A DNA stretch of 29,883 nucleotides. Source: an uncultured Ruminiclostridium sp. Lineage in GTDB: Bacteria; Bacillota; Clostridia; Oscillospirales; Ruminococcaceae. The stretch is from NCBI GenBank assembly GCA_934490165.1, contig CAKSTB010000025.1, forward strand, positions 1-29,883. The letters are read 5' to 3'. Below the pieces are notes generated by a model. That model did no database searches. It was given only the letters and a program-made list of their open reading frames with translations, and had not been told where the DNA came from. Position numbers and translations under genes: made by a program. Position 1 is the first letter of the stretch. The number at the start of each line of letters is the position of its first letter. Positions 1-7,701 of this stretch are shown one piece after another.

Positions 1-48
1 TACCTTAAGTACCTCTGTTTTCGTGCCCTCTCGTTTGAGTGCTTGTCT

Positions 49-77
49 ATTATATCACGCTTTTCGTGCTTTGTCAA
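49..77 (-). promoter_or_regulatory. sigma-A promoter firing leftward out of the window
   Basis: On the minus strand a perfect TTGACA (77-72) is followed by 17 bp and a perfect TATAAT (54-49). Transcription would start near 42 and run off the left edge. The gene it drives lies outside the window. Position and consensus match are seen directly; activity is inferred. Confidence 0.75.
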
Positions 78-79
78 GC

Positions 80-334
80 ATTTTTTTGTTTTTTTACCTT
101 CATTTTTAAGAATTATTTTGTTTTTGTTTTTATTTTTACCGCCTTTTATGTATGTTGTATTTTTTTCGTTTTTTCTATCAATATATAGTGCTCTTTTTTC
201 ATTATATAAATTGTTGCCTTGCACCGTTTAAAGGATAAATGCTTAGCTTACGTTTCGATTTTCGTGCCGTTTGTATATTTTTCTCTGTTTTGCAGATACT
301 TTTTTCAAATGCAATAAATGAAAGGAAGTTTCTT
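80..334. other. T-rich spacer with no recognisable gene
   Basis: The plus strand has long T runs (about 84-175), giving only a low-complexity Phe/Leu open frame at 43-231 with no ribosome binding site or family resemblance. No convincing sigma-A promoter for the downstream hydrolase was found here. Apart from the leftward promoter at 49-77, nothing functional is recognised. Confidence 0.5.
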
Positions 335-1024
335 ATGCAATACATCAAAGACTTAAACCCATTTTATAAATTGATGTCGGTCACTATAGTGCTGTTTCTG
401 ATATGCGGTCTGATCACTTCCGTATCTCATACGGAAGATGCTGTAGTTGCCTATTCTCAAAAAGGCTCTCAGGGTTCAGAAGTTGAAGCTGTGCAGCAGA
501 CGTTAAAGGATCGCGGACTTTTCAATGCTGAAGTCACAGGCTATTTTGGCGAAAAGACGGAAGAAGCTATACTGCGTTTTCAAAAACAGCAGGGCTTATC
601 ACAGACCGGTGTTGCAGATCAGGCAACACTTAAACGCCTCGGTATAACTATCGGCTCTATTCCTCCCGCCACAGAAGCCAATATCAATCTTCTGGCGCGT
701 ATAATTTCAGCCGAGGGACGCGGTGAACCTTATATAGGTCAGGTGGCAATCGGTGCTGTAATAATGAACAGAATAGAGCATCCGTCTTTTCCCGATACGC
801 TAGCCGGGATAATCTATGAAAACGGTGCTTTCACAGCACTCGTCGACGGTCAATTTAATGAGCCTATAGCCGATTCCGCATATGATGCCGCGCGTGACGC
901 TTTATCCGGCTGGGATCCCACAGGCGGTTGTATATACTATTATAACCCTAAGAAAACGAGCAACCAATTTATGATGAGCCGTCCGGTTCAGAAAGTAATC
1001 GGCGATCACTACTTCTGCACATAA
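335..1024 (+). CDS. SleB/CwlJ-type cell wall hydrolase with peptidoglycan-binding domain
   Basis: Predicted exported or membrane-anchored peptidoglycan hydrolase, 229 aa. I chose the ATG at 335 because AAAGGAAG sits 6 bases before it; the open frame extends upstream to 239 without a comparable site. Residues about 13-31 form one hydrophobic segment (signal peptide or anchor). Residues about 42-103 match a PG_binding_1 domain (VTGYFGEKTEEAILRFQKQQGL). Residues about 118-229 match the Hydrolase_2 domain, with the likely catalytic Glu127 in SAEGRGEP and the YYYNP segment near 201-205. In spore formers this domain cleaves cortex peptidoglycan, but the family also has vegetative members, so a sporulation role is not shown. 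The gene converges on the ABC permease gene, with a shared hairpin between them. Confidence 0.88.
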   Translation: MQYIKDLNPFYKLMSVTIVLFLICGLITSVSHTEDAVVAYSQKGSQGSEVEAVQQTLKDRGLFNAEVTGYFGEKTEEAILRFQKQQGLSQTGVADQATLKRLGITIGSIPPATEANINLLARIISAEGRGEPYIGQVAIGAVIMNRIEHPSFPDTLAGIIYENGAFTALVDGQFNEPIADSAYDAARDALSGWDPTGGCIYYYNPKKTSNQFMMSRPVQKVIGDHYFCT

Positions 1025-1027
1025 TAT

Positions 1028-1055
1028 TAAAGGAGAAGCGCTTGCCTCTCCTTTA
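1028..1055. terminator. hairpin between convergent hydrolase and ABC permease genes
   Basis: A perfect 9-bp inverted repeat (TAAAGGAGA at 1028-1036, TCTCCTTTA at 1047-1055) lies 3 bp after the hydrolase stop and before the convergent permease stop. A long T run is absent on either side, so it is a weak or bidirectional terminator candidate. Confidence 0.5.
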
Positions 1056-1091
1056 CATATTGTATATTAGTTTTGCTGTTTTACTGCGTGT

Positions 1092-1949
1092 TTACAGATT
1101 TGCTTCGCCCGCAGTATTGTCTACTCTTCTGAGTGTCGTTATCATAAGTGCCAGCAGGCAGCATATAACCGCAAGTATTACCGTTACTACAGTACTCAGC
1201 ACAAAATTGTTCATATCTGCGTCTTCATATGAACCCATCAGCAGTGTCTGTAATGAAAACGGGTTATAACGGTCTATATCCAGCGATTGTAACAGTATAG
1301 GTATGATCGTAGAACCGCCGTACACTATTATTACAGATATTCCGGGGCGACCTGTTGACAGTCCGACAAGAAAATACAGTGCGATCATAAACAACATATA
1401 AATTGCCGCACATAGTGATGAAAACATAATGTCATTTATACTTAACTCATTGTTGTACATCAGGTTACTTATACAGCCTGTAATTATCCCGCCGAGGAAC
1501 GATAATACTCCTATCACTAAAGGATACACTATAAACTTAGGCAGGACATATCCGGCAGGAGTAAGTCCCGCGCAGTTAGGTATTATAACTGAACGTTTCT
1601 TCTGTTCCCCGCCTGCCGTTGCCATGAGCAGCAGAGATATTATCAAAAATCCTGTTGAAGTAATTGAGCTAACTCCGGTTTTAAATCCGACAGCCGCCAT
1701 ACTTCCGCCGTACATAGCTTCCAGTGAGCTCATCATGCCGTTGATTGAATCTACCGCACCTGTCACCTGATCCTGTGCCTCTCCGCCGATCTGCTGTCCC
1801 ATATCCGCTATCTGACCCGCCATCATCTCCATTGACTTGTACATCAACGGGTACATCAAGGAAATCCCTATTATAGTAATAATAACCCCAATCAGTCTGA
1901 AACCGCGGCTGAACAGCATAAACTCTTTTTTTATTCCGGTTTTAATCAT
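1092..1949 (-). CDS. ABC-2 type transporter permease
   Basis: Integral membrane subunit, 285 aa, of an ABC exporter whose ATPase gene lies immediately upstream (14-bp gap, AAAGGAAAG ribosome site). Hydrophobic segments are seen near residues 18-36, 93-110, 134-158, 175-196, 201-220 and 250-270, about six in all, as in ABC-2 permeases. A large loop at about 40-90 (Met, Gly, Gln rich) between the first two segments is probably extracellular. The substrate cannot be read from sequence; lipids, peptides, antibiotics and sodium are all known for this class. Confidence 0.85.
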   Translation of the reverse strand: MIKTGIKKEFMLFSRGFRLIGVIITIIGISLMYPLMYKSMEMMAGQIADMGQQIGGEAQDQVTGAVDSINGMMSSLEAMYGGSMAAVGFKTGVSSITSTGFLIISLLLMATAGGEQKKRSVIIPNCAGLTPAGYVLPKFIVYPLVIGVLSFLGGIITGCISNLMYNNELSINDIMFSSLCAAIYMLFMIALYFLVGLSTGRPGISVIIVYGGSTIIPILLQSLDIDRYNPFSLQTLLMGSYEDADMNNFVLSTVVTVILAVICCLLALMITTLRRVDNTAGEANL

Positions 1950-1963
1950 ATTTCTTTCCTTTC

Positions 1964-2863
1964 TCAGCCTATTGTTTCCATATAGATCTGTTCAAGCGTC
2001 TTGTTTTCTATTACGAAAAGCGATAACGTAAGTCCCGCAGCATTTATCTCGTTCAATACCTGCTGTGCTTTTACCTGTTCATTCTCATCATAATCAAGAG
2101 GAATTTCAAATATTGCTCTCTGCCTGTCAAAATAGAACTGTCCGCCTGTGCACTTGTTTATCGGTTGAACTGCTGCGCCCGGATCTCCGAATATTCCCAT
2201 TACTATTTTCTTTCCGGTTCTTGCAAACTGACTTTTTATTTCAGATATAGTGCCTTCAACAGCCATCCTGCCATCTCTTACTATACCTATTCTGTTTGCC
2301 GTTCTTTCAACATCTGAAAGAATATGTGTGCAAAGAATTATCGTAGTGCCCATATCAGCCAGTTGCTTTATAATATTCATCACTTCTGCTCTGCCCTGCG
2401 GATCGAGCGCGGAAGTAGGCTCGTCAAGTATAAGTAAGTCGGGATTATCAAATATAGCGGCGGCAATGCCGATACGCTGATTCATACCTCTTGAGTAACC
2501 CTTGATTCTTCTCTTACCGCCCTCAGCCATACCGACAAGGCTTATTACTTCATCAATACGCTTCTTCTTGTCACCTTTATAGTTACAGCACGCCGCAATA
2601 TAATCAAGGTACTCATAGCCGTTCATATAAGTAAACATTGACGGCGTTTCCGGTAAGTATCCTACCTTGCAGTTTTCTTTGCCGAAAATGATCTCACCGC
2701 TGTCCTTCGGGATTATATTTGATACTATATTCATAGTCGTAGTTTTACCACAGCCGTTTTTGCCGAGAAATCCGTATATGTCGCCTTTGTTTACGTTCAT
2801 ATCAAGTCCTTTAAGAACTTCAAAAGCGCCGTAGCTTTTGTGCAGATTTTTTATATGGAGCAT
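1964..2863 (-). CDS. ABC transporter ATP-binding protein
   Basis: Cytoplasmic ATPase, 299 aa, partner of the following permease. Walker A is GKNGCGKT (residues 34-41), the ABC signature is YSRGMNQR (123-130; the usual LSGG is degenerate), and Walker B plus catalytic Glu is LLILDEPTSALDP (143-155). The switch His is in ILCTHILSD. The C-terminal third is the variable extension seen in ABC-2 exporters. A TTG at 2872 is also in frame, but the ATG at 2863 has better spacing from GAGGAAAGGG and starts at the conserved MLHIKNL. The gene has its own consensus promoter and a palindromic operator in its leader, so the two-gene exporter is probably repressor-controlled; no regulator gene lies beside it. 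Confidence 0.92.
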   Translation of the reverse strand: MLHIKNLHKSYGAFEVLKGLDMNVNKGDIYGFLGKNGCGKTTTMNIVSNIIPKDSGEIIFGKENCKVGYLPETPSMFTYMNGYEYLDYIAACCNYKGDKKKRIDEVISLVGMAEGGKRRIKGYSRGMNQRIGIAAAIFDNPDLLILDEPTSALDPQGRAEVMNIIKQLADMGTTIILCTHILSDVERTANRIGIVRDGRMAVEGTISEIKSQFARTGKKIVMGIFGDPGAAVQPINKCTGGQFYFDRQRAIFEIPLDYDENEQVKAQQVLNEINAAGLTLSLFVIENKTLEQIYMETIG

Positions 2864-2894
2864 TTTTTTCAACCCTTTCCTCGCTTTTTAAAGC

Positions 2895-2917
2895 AAAGGT
2901 AAATTAAATTTACCTTT
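2895..2917. promoter_or_regulatory. perfect 23-bp palindrome, likely operator of the ABC transporter operon
   Basis: AAAGGTAAATT and AATTTACCTTT form exact 11-bp arms around a single A. The palindrome begins about 7 bp downstream of the -10 box, at the expected transcription start, where repressors such as GntR-family (YtrA-like) proteins bind. Binding and regulator identity are inferred. It could also form a 5' mRNA hairpin. Confidence 0.6.
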
Positions 2918-2924
2918 ATATATA

Positions 2925-2953
2925 ATTATAACATACTATCTAAAATTTGTCAA
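2925..2953 (-). promoter_or_regulatory. consensus sigma-A promoter of the ABC transporter operon
   Basis: On the minus strand a perfect TTGACA (2953-2948), 17 bp, and a perfect TATAAT (2930-2925). The -35 box overlaps the TGA stop codon of the upstream thioesterase gene. Confidence 0.85.
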
Positions 2954-3669
2954 TCAACTTCTGCTTGTGCTTCAAAGCTTACTTTTCCGTCGGAGAATCT
3001 TCCTTCTGCTGTGCAGACGTTATCTTTAACCTCAAGATAGAGATCTATTGTTTCTCCTTGTCTGCATTCATGTATGAAGTTTATCCTGACCGTCTTATAG
3101 TGTTTTTCAATAAGCTCTTGCGGCATTATGTCGCTCAAAAGCCGTAAATATACTCCGTTATTTACGTGACCGTTTGGATCTATGTCACTGTATACAAACG
3201 TATATTCTTTTACTTTCTGCGGATTTTCAGCCTTGAATTTTACTACCTTTGCGTTGATTTCATCTTCACACGGTATCTGCTCGTAAATATACTCTGACGG
3301 TCTGCATATTTTGTGGGAATGCGGATTTACAAGCGCCCACATAGTGTCAACATCACACAATACATTCCCGTCTGTATCCTTAACATCAAACCTTCGTGTG
3401 AACTGTGAGCCTTTTGTTCCACCCTCCCAGGTTGTCATATACAACTTATTATTGTATCGGGGAACTTTGTCAAAATGTATTGCCGCACGCGTAAGCAAAA
3501 ATACCTGACCGTCCTGCCACATCTTCTCACGGGTTATATTCCTGCTTCTTAAATGGTTTCCGGCTAGCTCCGCACACCACGCAAGAAGAACCTGCGGTTT
3601 TATGTCATACTTTTTATCACAGTCGGCAAACTCCGGGATATACTCCACTGTAAATTTTCTGTTATCCAT
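2950..3669 (-). CDS. acyl-ACP thioesterase
   Basis: Cytoplasmic fatty acyl-ACP hydrolase of the plant FatA/FatB-like family (PF01643), 239 aa, usual length for bacterial members. It releases free fatty acids from acyl-carrier protein. Two hot-dog halves are visible. The first has the conserved WEGGTKGSQFTRRFDV and DVDTMWALVN segments (about 80-115). The second starts with SDIDPNGHVNNGVYL (about 160-175), containing the Asn/His residues used in catalysis. The start codon follows GAAAGG. The gene is 58 bp downstream of serS behind a hairpin with a poor T run, so it may depend on read-through or an unseen promoter. Its stop codon is embedded in the promoter of the ABC operon. Confidence 0.88.
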   Translation of the reverse strand: MDNRKFTVEYIPEFADCDKKYDIKPQVLLAWCAELAGNHLRSRNITREKMWQDGQVFLLTRAAIHFDKVPRYNNKLYMTTWEGGTKGSQFTRRFDVKDTDGNVLCDVDTMWALVNPHSHKICRPSEYIYEQIPCEDEINAKVVKFKAENPQKVKEYTFVYSDIDPNGHVNNGVYLRLLSDIMPQELIEKHYKTVRINFIHECRQGETIDLYLEVKDNVCTAEGRFSDGKVSFEAQAEVD

Positions 3670-3691
3670 ATTAACCTTTCATCTATTAAAC

Positions 3692-3721
3692 GAGCCACAG
3701 ATACCGGTGTACCTGTGGCTC
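3692..3721 (-). terminator. hairpin after serS
   Basis: Perfect 9-bp arms GAGCCACAG (3692-3700) and CTGTGGCTC (3713-3721) just downstream of the serS stop. On the minus strand only GTTTAAT follows, so termination is probably partial. Confidence 0.5.
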
Positions 3722-3727
3722 TGTGTC

Positions 3728-5023
3728 TTACTTATTGTCCTTTGGAACTATTCTGTCGATACCGCCCATATATTTTCTGAGAACCTCAGGTATCTTTACA
3801 CTGCCGTCGGCACAAAGATTATTTTCAAGGAATGCAATAAGCATTCTGGGAGGTGCAACAACGGTATTGTTAAGTGTATGAGCAAAGTAGTTGCCCTTTT
3901 CCTTGCTCTTAACTCTTATCTTCAGACGGCGAGCCTGAGCGTCACCGAGGTTAGAGCAGCTGCCAACTTCAAAGTACTTCTTCTGTCTGGGTGACCACGC
4001 TTCGACATCATAAGATTTAACCTTTAAGTCGGCAAGGTCGCCTGAGCAGCATTCGATAGTTCTTACCGGGATATCCATAGATCTGAACAGGTCAACTGTA
4101 TTCTGCCACAGCTTATCAAACCACATAGCGCTGTCTTCAGGCTTGCAGACAACTATCATTTCCTGCTTTTCAAACTGGTGAATTCTGTAAACGCCCCTCT
4201 CTTCAATACCATGTGCGCCCTTTTCCTTACGGAAGCAGGGAGAATAGCTTGTCAGGGTATAAGGAAGCTTTTCTTCTTCATTTATTGTGTCGATGAACTT
4301 ACCTATCATAGAGTGTTCGCTTGTACCGATAAGATACAGATCTTCACCCTCGATCTTGTACATCATAGCGTCCATTTCAGCAAATGACATAACGCCGGTT
4401 ACTACATTGCTGCGGATCATATAAGGAGGAATGCAGTAAGTAAATCCTCTGTCAATCATAAAGTCACGTGCATAAGCAAGAACTGCGGAATGAAGTCGGG
4501 CAATATTGCCCATCAGATAGTAGAAACCGTTACCTGCTACTCTTCTGGCACTGTCAAGATCAATGCCGTTAAATCTCTCCATTATCTCTGAATGATAAGG
4601 AACTTCAAAATCCGGAACTACGGGTTCTCCGTATCTCTTTATTTCAACGTTCTCGCTGTCGTCCTTACCTATCGGTACAGAAGGATCAATGATATTAGGA
4701 ATTACCATCATTCTCTTCTTAACTTCTTCACCAAGCTCTTCTTCTTTCTTCTCAAGCTCTTCAAGTTCATCAGAGAACTGCTTTACCTGTGCCTTTACCT
4801 GCTCAGCTTCATCTTTTTTACCCTGAGCCATAAGACCACCAATTTGCTTTGACAGCTTGTTTCTGTCACCACGGAGAGTATCTGCTCTGAGCTGTGCCGC
4901 TCTGAGCTCTTTATCAAGTTCTATTACTTCATTAACAAGAACGAGCTTTTCGTCCTGAAATTTTTTCTTGATATTTTCCTTTACTGCCTCGGGATTTTCT
5001 CTTAAGAATTTAATGTCTATCAT
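3728..5023 (-). CDS. serS: seryl-tRNA synthetase
   Basis: Class II aminoacyl-tRNA synthetase charging tRNA-Ser, 431 aa, normal length. Residues about 25-110 are the long antiparallel coiled-coil arm that grips the tRNA variable arm (Lys/Glu rich, QLRADTLRGDRNKLSKQIG type). The catalytic core follows: motif 2 in SPCFRKEKGAHGIEERGVYRIHQFEKQE (about 260-290, given here only as key segments FRKEKG and RIHQFEK) and motif 3 near APPRMLIAFLEN (about 390-403). RBS AGGAAGGC precedes the ATG. It lies 20 bp after parB on the same strand and probably shares its transcript. No T-box leader is seen. Confidence 0.97.
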   Translation of the reverse strand: MIDIKFLRENPEAVKENIKKKFQDEKLVLVNEVIELDKELRAAQLRADTLRGDRNKLSKQIGGLMAQGKKDEAEQVKAQVKQFSDELEELEKKEEELGEEVKKRMMVIPNIIDPSVPIGKDDSENVEIKRYGEPVVPDFEVPYHSEIMERFNGIDLDSARRVAGNGFYYLMGNIARLHSAVLAYARDFMIDRGFTYCIPPYMIRSNVVTGVMSFAEMDAMMYKIEGEDLYLIGTSEHSMIGKFIDTINEEEKLPYTLTSYSPCFRKEKGAHGIEERGVYRIHQFEKQEMIVVCKPEDSAMWFDKLWQNTVDLFRSMDIPVRTIECCSGDLADLKVKSYDVEAWSPRQKKYFEVGSCSNLGDAQARRLKIRVKSKEKGNYFAHTLNNTVVAPPRMLIAFLENNLCADGSVKIPEVLRKYMGGIDRIVPKDNK

Positions 5024-5043
5024 TTTTATTTAGCCTTCCTTTT

Positions 5044-5892
5044 TTAATTATCTTTACCGGCGAGTCGATTTACTATATCGGTAAGATCTTCGTCTGAATA
5101 GAAATCTATCTGTATAGTACCCTTCTTTTTGCCGGGTACTATATTAACATTTGTTTCAAGCGCCTTTGCAAGACTTATCTCTGCCTCTACATAGAATGTT
5201 TCTTTTTTCTTTTCGGGCTTCTCAGACTTATCAATAGCCTTTACCATCCGCTCCATTTCACGAACAGAAACGTCCTTGCCCGCAGCCTTATGAGCAAGCT
5301 CAACCATATCCTTTGTTTCTTTTACACCGAGCAGAACTTTACAATGACCTGTTGAAAGCTCATTGTTAGAAACCATCTCGGCTATTATAGGTGGTAAATT
5401 AAGTAAACGCAGAGAATTTGCAATAGACGATCTTGCCTTGCCCACTACCCTTGCGACATCTTCCTGCGTCATACCGAACTTGTCCATAAGCTCTTTATAG
5501 CCGTTAGCTTCTTCAATCGGATTTAGATTTTCACGCTGTAGGTTTTCTATAAGCGCTATCTGCTGTGCCTGCAAATCCGACAGTTCTTTTATGAGCACCG
5601 GCACTTCGGTAAGGCCAGCCATTTTAGCCGCACGCCATCTTCTCTCACCCGCCACTATCTGATATGTACCGTCAGGCATTGAGCGAACAAGCAGCGGTTG
5701 AATTACACCATTCTGCCTTATTGAGTCGGCAAGCGCTTTAAGTGCTTCAATGTCGAAATTTTTTCTGGGCTGTGATTTATTAGGCTCAATATCGGTAAGC
5801 TTAAGGGTGCTTACGCCTTCTTCATCTTCATCAAAGCTGTTATCATCAAAAATGCTGTTAAAACTCTGGTTTAATACGCCTCTTTTTGCCAT
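5044..5892 (-). CDS. parB: chromosome partitioning protein ParB (Spo0J)
   Basis: CTPase DNA clamp that loads at parS near the origin and recruits SMC; works with ParA. 282 aa. The N-domain starts at LTDIEPNKSQPRKNFD. The CTP-binding motif GERRWRAAKMAG and the ENLQREN box are present at about 80-120. A helix-turn-helix follows (MTQEDVARVVGKARSSIANSLRLLNLP, key segment EDVARVVGKARSSI). The C-terminal dimer domain ends the protein. The ATG is 9 bp after parA, with AAGGAGGG as ribosome site, so they are co-translated neighbours. A second paralogue (noc) lies upstream of parA, as in B. subtilis. Confidence 0.96.
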   Translation of the reverse strand: MAKRGVLNQSFNSIFDDNSFDEDEEGVSTLKLTDIEPNKSQPRKNFDIEALKALADSIRQNGVIQPLLVRSMPDGTYQIVAGERRWRAAKMAGLTEVPVLIKELSDLQAQQIALIENLQRENLNPIEEANGYKELMDKFGMTQEDVARVVGKARSSIANSLRLLNLPPIIAEMVSNNELSTGHCKVLLGVKETKDMVELAHKAAGKDVSVREMERMVKAIDKSEKPEKKKETFYVEAEISLAKALETNVNIVPGKKKGTIQIDFYSDEDLTDIVNRLAGKDN

Positions 5893-5901
5893 ACACCCTC
5901 C

Positions 5902-6672
5902 TTAATTATTCAGCTTTTTTATTATCTCTCCGGCAAGCTTCATATAGCTTTCTGCTCCCTTTGAGCTCTTGTCATAATATATAACAGGCATTCCGTGGCT
6001 TGGTGCCTCTGAAATTTTAACATTTCGCGGTATTACCGTGTTGAATATAGATGACGGTGGGAAGTTTCTTTTTATATCCCTCATTATTTCATTTGATTGC
6101 AGAAGTCTTTTATCAAGCATAGTAAACACTATACCCATAAGTGCAAGGCTCTTGTTTGAAGTTTTCTTCACCTTCTTTACTGTTGACAAAAGCTGAGCCA
6201 GGCCCTCAAGACTGTAATGTTCACACTGCATTGGCACGATAAACTTGTCACTTGCGATAAGAGCATTTATAGCGAGTATGCCGAGTGACGGCAAACAGTC
6301 GATTATTATGATATCATAATCGTCTTTAAGCTGTATCAGTGCTTTTTTCAGCTGATGATTTCTCTGTTCTATCTGAAGCAGATGCATCTCTGCCTCAGCC
6401 AACTGAGCATTTGCAGGTATAAGACTTACATTTTTGCAGTTAGTAGCAATTACTGCTTCCTGAGGTCTTACATTAGACATTACAACATCATATGATGTGA
6501 TCTTCAGATTTTTCTTTGACACGCCGTATCCGGAGGTAGCATTGCCTTGTGGATCAAAGTCTACCAAAAGAACTTTTTTACCCTTTGCACCTAGAGCGGC
6601 ACTGATATTGACAGCAGACGTAGTTTTACCCACACCGCCTTTTTGGTTTACAATAGAAATTATTACTCCCAT
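5902..6672 (-). CDS. parA: chromosome partitioning ATPase ParA (Soj)
   Basis: Walker-type ATPase that segregates origins with ParB and also regulates DnaA in B. subtilis. 256 aa, the usual chromosomal ParA length, with no N-terminal DNA-binding extension. The deviant Walker A KGGVGKTTSAVN is at about 11-22, Walker A' is VDFDPQGNAT (about 37-46), and Walker B is IIIDCLPSLG (about 122-131). The start ATG follows AAAGGAGG. The -10 box TATAAT lies at 6705-6700 with a poor -35 (TTTATT), so parA probably has its own moderate promoter downstream of the noc terminator. Confidence 0.97.
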   Translation of the reverse strand: MGVIISIVNQKGGVGKTTSAVNISAALGAKGKKVLLVDFDPQGNATSGYGVSKKNLKITSYDVVMSNVRPQEAVIATNCKNVSLIPANAQLAEAEMHLLQIEQRNHQLKKALIQLKDDYDIIIIDCLPSLGILAINALIASDKFIVPMQCEHYSLEGLAQLLSTVKKVKKTSNKSLALMGIVFTMLDKRLLQSNEIMRDIKRNFPPSSIFNTVIPRNVKISEAPSHGMPVIYYDKSSKGAESYMKLAGEIIKKLNN

Positions 6673-6699
6673 AGTACCTCCTTTAACGTCACTTTTATA

Positions 6700-6728
6700 A
6701 TTATATCACACTACAGGAGAAAAATAAA
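6700..6728 (-). promoter_or_regulatory. probable parA promoter (-10 only clear)
   Basis: Perfect TATAAT on the minus strand at 6705-6700, 28 bp from the parA start codon. The hexamer 17 bp upstream, TTTATT, matches the -35 consensus poorly. The promoter may rely on an activator, on ParB/ParA binding nearby or on read-through. Confidence 0.45.
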
Positions 6729-6738
6729 GTCTTTTTGC

Positions 6739-6785
6739 AAAAAAACGTTCATAAATGTTCCATGTGGAACAAATTTATGAACGTT
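6739..6785 (-). terminator. noc terminator hairpin with parS at its tip
   Basis: Read on the minus strand, AACGTTCATAAA (6785-6774) pairs with TTTATGAACGTT (6755-6744) as a perfect 12-bp stem. It continues into the parS inverted repeat as an inner stem and is followed by seven T (6745-6739). This is a strong intrinsic terminator for noc, 15 bp after its stop codon. Confidence 0.8.
6756..6771. promoter_or_regulatory. parS-like ParB binding site 1
   Basis: TGTTCCATGTGGAACA differs from the B. subtilis-type parS consensus TGTTNCACGTGAAACA by few bases and is a near-perfect palindrome, broken only in the central pair. It lies between noc and parA, next to the genes of its binding protein. Binding is inferred from family knowledge. 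Confidence 0.8.
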
Positions 6786-6799
6786 CTTCAATATGAACA

Positions 6800-7594
6800 T
6801 CAATCGTGAGGAATGCGTATTATATACTCAAGATATCCGTTTTCTTCTCTTTTTTCAGAGCTGAATTCTATTCCCGACCGCTTCATCGTATCAAGAGTTC
6901 TGTTTATGTTATTTATGTATAGCCGCTTTTCTTTAAAAGTCCACCTGAATTTTTCAGGTTTATTTTCATTTGCAATCAGCCTGTCTATATATTTCTCAGT
7001 GCTGCTGACATTCAGCATATACTTGTGTATGTGTTCAACAGCCGCTTCTCTTTTATCTTCCGGCAGTCGAATCAATGCTCTTATCTGACGCTCACATAAA
7101 TCGTATTGTATTGCGAGCTTCAGCACCTTATCAGATAATTTCAATATTCTAAGCTTATTTGCAATTGTGCTCTGTGCCTTACCCAGCTTTCGCGCCAGTT
7201 CTTCCTGAGTATATCCGTAATGTTTCATCAGTTTCTGTAAAGCGATTGCCTCTTCAATGCAGTTCAGATCACATCGCTGTATATTTTCTATAATCGCCAG
7301 TACCGACGACTCTTCTTCGTTTTTGTCTTCTACAATAACTCTGACTTCACTAATATTTGCTACCTTGCAGGCTCTTAACCTTCTTTCTCCCGCTATCAAT
7401 TCATATCTGCCGTCAGTTTTCATTCGCACCGTAAGTGGTTGCAATAACCCATTTTCTTTAATACTCATTGCAAGATTTTCTAGCTCGATCCTGTCAAAAT
7501 ATTTCCGCGGCTGATTTGGATTTACATCTATTTCATTAACAGGCACTATCACTACCTGTCCATACTTTTTCTTTTCTTTAAGAAAAATACCCAT
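6800..7594 (-). CDS. noc: ParB-family nucleoid occlusion protein Noc
   Basis: ParB paralogue, 264 aa. The position between rsmG and parA is that of B. subtilis noc, whose product blocks division-septum assembly over the nucleoid. Seen: N-domain VNEIDVNPNQPRKYFD, CTP-binding motif GERRLRACKVA (about 67-77), ENIQRCD box (about 97-103), and helix-turn-helix YTQEELARKLGKAQSTIANK (about 126-145). The N-terminus before the ParB domain is very short (MGIFLKEKKKYG). Bacillus Noc carries a longer amphipathic membrane-targeting helix, so membrane binding may be weak or different. Its own promoter and terminator make it monocistronic. The call rests on synteny plus family; a second ParB acting at parS is the alternative. 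Confidence 0.85.
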   Translation of the reverse strand: MGIFLKEKKKYGQVVIVPVNEIDVNPNQPRKYFDRIELENLAMSIKENGLLQPLTVRMKTDGRYELIAGERRLRACKVANISEVRVIVEDKNEEESSVLAIIENIQRCDLNCIEEAIALQKLMKHYGYTQEELARKLGKAQSTIANKLRILKLSDKVLKLAIQYDLCERQIRALIRLPEDKREAAVEHIHKYMLNVSSTEKYIDRLIANENKPEKFRWTFKEKRLYINNINRTLDTMKRSGIEFSSEKREENGYLEYIIRIPHD

Positions 7595-7613
7595 TTTATC
7601 GCCCCCTAACTGA

Positions 7614-7642
7614 ATTGTAACCTATAATATTACTTTCCGCAA
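7614..7642 (-). promoter_or_regulatory. noc promoter
   Basis: On the minus strand TTGCGG (7642-7637), 17 bp, TACAAT (7619-7614), lying between the rsmG terminator and the noc start codon 20 bp downstream. Matches are 4/6 and 5/6. Confidence 0.6.
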
Positions 7643-7645
7643 CTG

Positions 7646-7680
7646 AAAAAATCCGCCGTATCTCATTAAGATACGACGGA
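7646..7680 (-). terminator. intrinsic terminator after rsmG
   Basis: Arms TCCGTCGTATCT (7680-7669) and AGATACGGCGGA (7663-7652) pair with one G-U, followed by six T on the minus strand (7651-7646). It ends the mnmG-rsmG transcript. Confidence 0.9.
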
Positions 7681-7701
7681 ATACAATGTTTTATTATATT
7701 T

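Noticed and set aside
43..231. 62-codon Phe-rich open frame at the left edge
   Set aside because: Product of T-rich low-complexity DNA; it overlaps a strong opposite promoter.
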